Positions 61,708 to 64,000 of a stretch of 64,000 nt of DNA are shown here, in pieces (the stretch's first letter is position 1; the number at the start of each line of letters is the position of its first letter). The translations under genes and the position numbers were made by a program. Below the pieces are notes generated by a model that was given only the letters and a program-made list of their open reading frames with translations, was not told the DNA's origin and ran no database searches. The stretch comes from Roseiarcus sp963832305 (GTDB lineage: Bacteria > Pseudomonadota > Alphaproteobacteria > Rhizobiales > Beijerinckiaceae), in assembly GCA_963832305.1 (NCBI GenBank), contig CAWHTU010000005.1:1-64000 (forward strand), written 5' to 3'.

Positions 61708-61881
61708 ATGATGAGCGAAACCCAGCCGGCGATCGTTCAGGCCATCAGCGCGGACTTCGGCAATCGAAGCGAGTTCGAGACGCTGTTCGCCGAGGTCTTT
61801 CCCGCGCAAGCCGCCATTCACAACCCTGCCCGCCGATTGCGAAGCCCTATTCGCGATGGTCGAGGCGATTCGTCGATTTGA
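61708..61881 (+). CDS. Doubtful small ORF in the gap upstream of cobT
   Basis: 57 residues from ATG 61708 (MMSETQPAIVQAISADFGNR... HNPARRLRSPIRDGRGDSSI), preceded by AAAAGG. No domain. The gap between cobT and the DoxX gene (61463-61915) contains nothing else I can support. Could equally be a chance frame. Confidence 0.25.
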   Translation: MMSETQPAIVQAISADFGNRSEFETLFAEVFPAQAAIHNPARRLRSPIRDGRGDSSI

Positions 61882-61915
61882 TGATCGCGCTGAAACGCTG
61901 ACCGGTCGGCCGCCT

Positions 61916-62377
61916 CTACCCCGCGCGCCCGCGCCAGCCGTCGAGCGACCATCCGCCGGCGCCGAGGATCGCCAGCGCAAGGAACCCGCCGGCCATCGCG
62001 ATGTTCTTGTTGAATTGTATCGCCTGGTCCGCGCCCATGTGGAAGATGAGCGCCGTCAACAGGCAATAGCCGGAGAGGGCGATCGCCGCCCAGCGCGTCC
62101 ACAGGCCGAAGAGCACAAGCAGGCCGCCGCCGAGCTCGGTCAGGATGACCAGCAGCAGCAGGCGCCCGTCGACCCCGTGGGCCTGCATATATTCGACCAC
62201 GCCAGCGTAGCTGGTGATCTTCGCGGCCCCCTCGACGATGAAAATGTAGGCCAGCATCGCGCGGGCGAGCAGTCCAAGCGGGCCAGCCCAGCGGGAAAGG
62301 AAAAGGAGGTCCGCGTCGAAGGTTCGCGCGTCCGCAGGGGACGCGGCGTCTTGGCGCGTGAATTGGGCGCGGGACAT
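61916..62377 (-). CDS. DoxX-family membrane protein
   Basis: 153 residues, four membrane helices: LARAMLAYIFIVEGAAKI, LLLLVILTELGGGLLVLFGLWTRWAAIALSGYCLLTALIFH, and NKNIAMAGGFLALAILGAGGWSLD. The pattern 'R..LA..FI..G..KI..Y.....YM...GV......L....E..GG..L..G..TR.AA' is DoxX/DUF417-type. Role uncertain (possibly quinone- or thiol-linked). It ends at 61916, and the Gly-rich protein lies upstream on the same strand. Confidence 0.88.
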   Translation of the reverse strand: MSRAQFTRQDAASPADARTFDADLLFLSRWAGPLGLLARAMLAYIFIVEGAAKITSYAGVVEYMQAHGVDGRLLLLVILTELGGGLLVLFGLWTRWAAIALSGYCLLTALIFHMGADQAIQFNKNIAMAGGFLALAILGAGGWSLDGWRGRAG

Positions 62378-62446
62378 GTCGATCGTTTCCTTCCGTCACG
62401 AGGGGCGCGCGCCGAACCTATATGGCGCGCGCCGCCGACGGGCCAA

Positions 62447-63238
62447 CTATAGCGCGTGCGCCTTGGTCAGCGCGTCGGACAGATCCTCGTAATACTCGCA
62501 CTCCGTTCCGCAAAGCTTTTCGATTGTCGCCAGTTGGTCCTTGGCGAGATCGTACTTGCCTTCGATGACATAGGCTTCGCCGAGATATTCGCGCACCTGC
62601 GGATAGGCAGGGTCGAGCGCCACCGACTTGAGATAGTACGTGATGCCCTCGTCGGTGTTGCCGAGCTTGCGGGTCGCGTAGCCGCGATAGTTCAGCGCCC
62701 GCGGCGTGTTCGGGTTATCCAGGAGATCGAGCACGTCGATCGCTTCCTGATACCGGTCTGCCTTGGCGAGCGCATAGGCGTATTCGGTCATGTCGGGGTC
62801 GGAAAGCACGCGGCTGTGCCTGACCAGGCACTTCTTGTGCTTCGCATCCCAGACCATGCCGGGATTGCAGGTCGTGAGGTCCGACGGGACCTGCGCCCGA
62901 GGCTCATTTTGGACCGGGTGAAAAAACCCGCCGCCGGCCCCACCCCCAGCGCCCGCTCCCGCTCCGCCCCCAGCGCCAGCGCCCGCACCGCCCCCAGCGC
63001 CCGCTCCCGCTCCGGCTCCGCCGCCTCCGGCGCCCGCGCCGCCCCCTCCAGCCCCGCCGCCTGCGCCACCCCCGCCGGCTCCTCCACCGCCTCCGCCGCC
63101 GCCGCCTCCACCTCCACCGCCGCCTCCGGCGGCGAATGCAGGCGAGGCCAGCGCAAGACTGGCGACGATCAATCCGCAACAGAGCGCGGAGACAAAACCA
63201 GCGCCCTTTTCGTGATGACGATTGAGAAAGCTGCGCAT
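62447..63238 (-). CDS. Secreted Gly/Ala-rich TPR protein
   Basis: 263 residues. Signal peptide to about residue 36 (FVSALCCGLIVASLALASPAFA), then an almost pure Gly run and Gly-Ala repeats over about residues 37-105, a short Cys-containing linker (LTTCNPGMVWDAKHKKCLV; two Cys) and at least two TPR units (YQEAIDVLDLLDNPNTPRALNYRGYATRKLGNTDEGITYYLKSVALDPAYPQVREYLGEAYVIEGKYDLAKDQLATIEKLC) ending with another Cys pair (CGTEC). Low-complexity length can vary by slippage. The 'LTTCNPGMVWDxxxxKCL' motif is also seen in a rhizobial TPR family. Divergent from the sigma factor gene, ~150 bases apart. Confidence 0.82.
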   Translation of the reverse strand: MRSFLNRHHEKGAGFVSALCCGLIVASLALASPAFAAGGGGGGGGGGGGGGGGAGGGGAGGGAGGGGAGAGGGGAGAGAGAGGGAGAGAGGGAGAGAGGGAGGGFFHPVQNEPRAQVPSDLTTCNPGMVWDAKHKKCLVRHSRVLSDPDMTEYAYALAKADRYQEAIDVLDLLDNPNTPRALNYRGYATRKLGNTDEGITYYLKSVALDPAYPQVREYLGEAYVIEGKYDLAKDQLATIEKLCGTECEYYEDLSDALTKAHAL

Positions 63239-63389
63239 CGCCGGGTCCTTCCGATCGAGTTAGAGAGCCCAGGCAACACATCAGCCCGCGAATTATTCGG
63301 GAGCCCGCCTTTTCGGACGAATGCAGGATCGATCAAAAAAATCCGCCCAGCCCTCTTCGCTCCGCGCCCGATCGTGCTCTATTAGAGCG

Positions 63390-63881
63390 ATGAGCGAAGA
63401 GAGCCGACGGGAGGTGCGGGCCGGGCTTGAGCCATCCCTCGCGCGCCTTTGGCGATATGCGCTCGTGCTGTCGAGAGCGCGAGACGTGGCCGACGACCTC
63501 GTGCAAGCGACTTGCCTGCGCGCGATCGAGCGCGCCGATCAGTTCGTTCCCGGAACGAAAGTGGATCGGTGGCTGTTCGCTATTCTCCGGTCGATCTGGC
63601 TCAACGAGATTCGGTCGCGGCGCATTCGCGAAGGCCGCGGGTTCGTGGATCCCGAGGAGGTCTTGACGACCGACGGCGCGCGTGAAATCGAAGTGAATAT
63701 TACGGCGTCCGCGGTGTTAAGAGCCATCGGCCAGCTTCCCGAGGCTCAGCGCGAAACGGTGTTGCTCGTCTACGGCGACGGCTACACTTACGCCGAAGCG
63801 GCGGCGGCCCTTGCGGTCCCGATCGGCACTGTCATGAGCAGGCTCGCCACGGCGCGCGCGGCGCTGGCGAAACTGAAGTAG
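63390..63881 (+). CDS. ECF-type RNA polymerase sigma factor
   Basis: 163 residues. Region 2: LEPSLARLWRYALVLSRARDVADDLVQATCLRAIERADQFVPGTKVDRWLFAILRSIWLNEIRSRR; region 4: LPEAQRETVLLVYGDGYTYAEAAAALAVPIGTVMSRLATARAALAKL with a clear helix-turn-helix. No region 3, hence ECF type. ATG 63390 chosen; an upstream ATG would add 23 residues outside the fold. The anti-sigma gene starts 19 bases after the stop, a standard pair. Perhaps linked to the divergent secreted TPR protein. Confidence 0.9.
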   Translation: MSEESRREVRAGLEPSLARLWRYALVLSRARDVADDLVQATCLRAIERADQFVPGTKVDRWLFAILRSIWLNEIRSRRIREGRGFVDPEEVLTTDGAREIEVNITASAVLRAIGQLPEAQRETVLLVYGDGYTYAEAAAALAVPIGTVMSRLATARAALAKLK

Positions 63882-63900
63882 GAGGTTCTCCGGTAAGACG

Positions 63901-64000
63901 ATGGCTGACGAAGACGCCGAACTTGTCGCTCTGATCGACAACGAGCTCGATGAAGCGAGCCGGGCCGCGCTTCTGGCTCGTCTGGCGGCCGACGAGGGGT
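63901..64000 (+). CDS. Anti-sigma factor, N-terminal part (cut by window end)
   Basis: 33 residues visible: MADEDAELVALIDNELDEASRAALLARLAADEG, the usual start of a ZAS-less/transmembrane anti-sigma factor ('D..L.AY.DGEL......A.. A..P'). It follows the ECF sigma gene by 19 bases, with AGGAGG just after the sigma stop. No more can be said until the rest is seen. Confidence 0.7.
   Translation, partial: MADEDAELVALIDNELDEASRAALLARLAADEG

Overview
This window is a high-GC stretch of a free-living alphaproteobacterial chromosome, most likely Hyphomicrobiales (Rhizobiales). The pointers are an rcdA/DUF1465 gene beside a DUF1192 gene, a cobT-type cobaltochelatase subunit, an Entner-Doudoroff edd, a nirK-nirV pair and many ABC importers for amino acids and sugars. 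The exact family (Beijerinckiaceae-like, Bradyrhizobium-like or other) cannot be fixed from the sequence alone. No rRNA, CRISPR array or replication origin was seen. Two tRNA genes are present: Thr(TGT) at 26762 and Pro(CGG) at 55375.

Layout. 1-6600 (+) is one operon: a dipeptide/oligopeptide ABC importer (dppB end, dppC, fused dppD-dppF), an Ldh-family oxidoreductase, a DadA-like D-amino acid dehydrogenase and an Asp/Glu-racemase/maleate-isomerase family protein, which suggests uptake and oxidation of peptides or unusual (D- or hydroxy-) amino acids. 6650-10900 holds small, mostly minus-strand genes: SnoaL-like protein, c-type cytochrome, HIBADH-family reductase, a MarR-GNAT fusion with a perfect palindromic operator, a frameshifted TPR gene and rpmJ. 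11150-18170 holds an adenylate cyclase/TolB-like/TPR protein, a GMC dehydrogenase with a TAT-exported small subunit, a CBS protein, a thioesterase, an MBL hydrolase and a lone pilus-N-domain protein. 18240-26710 is housekeeping: edd, a Sel1 protein, thiE, rcdA, DUF1192, mnmA, acpS, pdxJ, pyrE and a cupin.

26760-29500 is a decayed genomic island at tRNA-Thr: a P4-type integrase with one frameshift and one nonsense codon, a deleted remnant of a thiamine-diphosphate enzyme, the 3' part of an IS630-family transposase and a 25-codon response-regulator stub. 29518-35417 (-) is a sugar-acid operon (SMP-30 lactonase, ABC sugar importer, enolase-superfamily dehydratase, SDR) whose dehydratase carries a single in-frame TAA. 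arfB and leuC follow.

37393-42319 carries the nitrite-reduction cluster: a membrane protein, nirK with a C-terminal cytochrome c domain and an upstream FNR/NnrR-like box, nirV and a Sco protein, then a VOC protein and a Ser/Cys-type proline-racemase-family enzyme. 42446-47156 is a three-gene 2-oxoacid oxidoreductase operon (korC-korA-korB order) like the NADP-linked 2-oxoglutarate oxidoreductases of denitrifiers. 47163-49548 holds a divergent response regulator and a CHASE3-type histidine kinase whose receiver is out of frame. 49557-55153 (-) holds an F420-dependent-oxidoreductase-like protein and a complete branched-chain amino acid (Liv) ABC operon. 56495-58081 encodes a hybrid histidine kinase with an ethylene-receptor-like membrane domain that keeps all seven key ligand/copper-site residues of plant ETR1. 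After it come a NitT/TauT-type binding protein, a carbonic anhydrase remnant, a strong terminator, cobT, a DoxX protein, a Gly/Ala-rich TPR protein and an ECF sigma/anti-sigma pair that runs off the window.

The most notable items are the ethylene-receptor-like kinase, the korCAB operon close to a nirK cluster, the decaying tRNA-Thr island, and the set of genes broken by single mutations (TPR, dehydratase, hybrid kinase). The last may be real decay or sequencing error.
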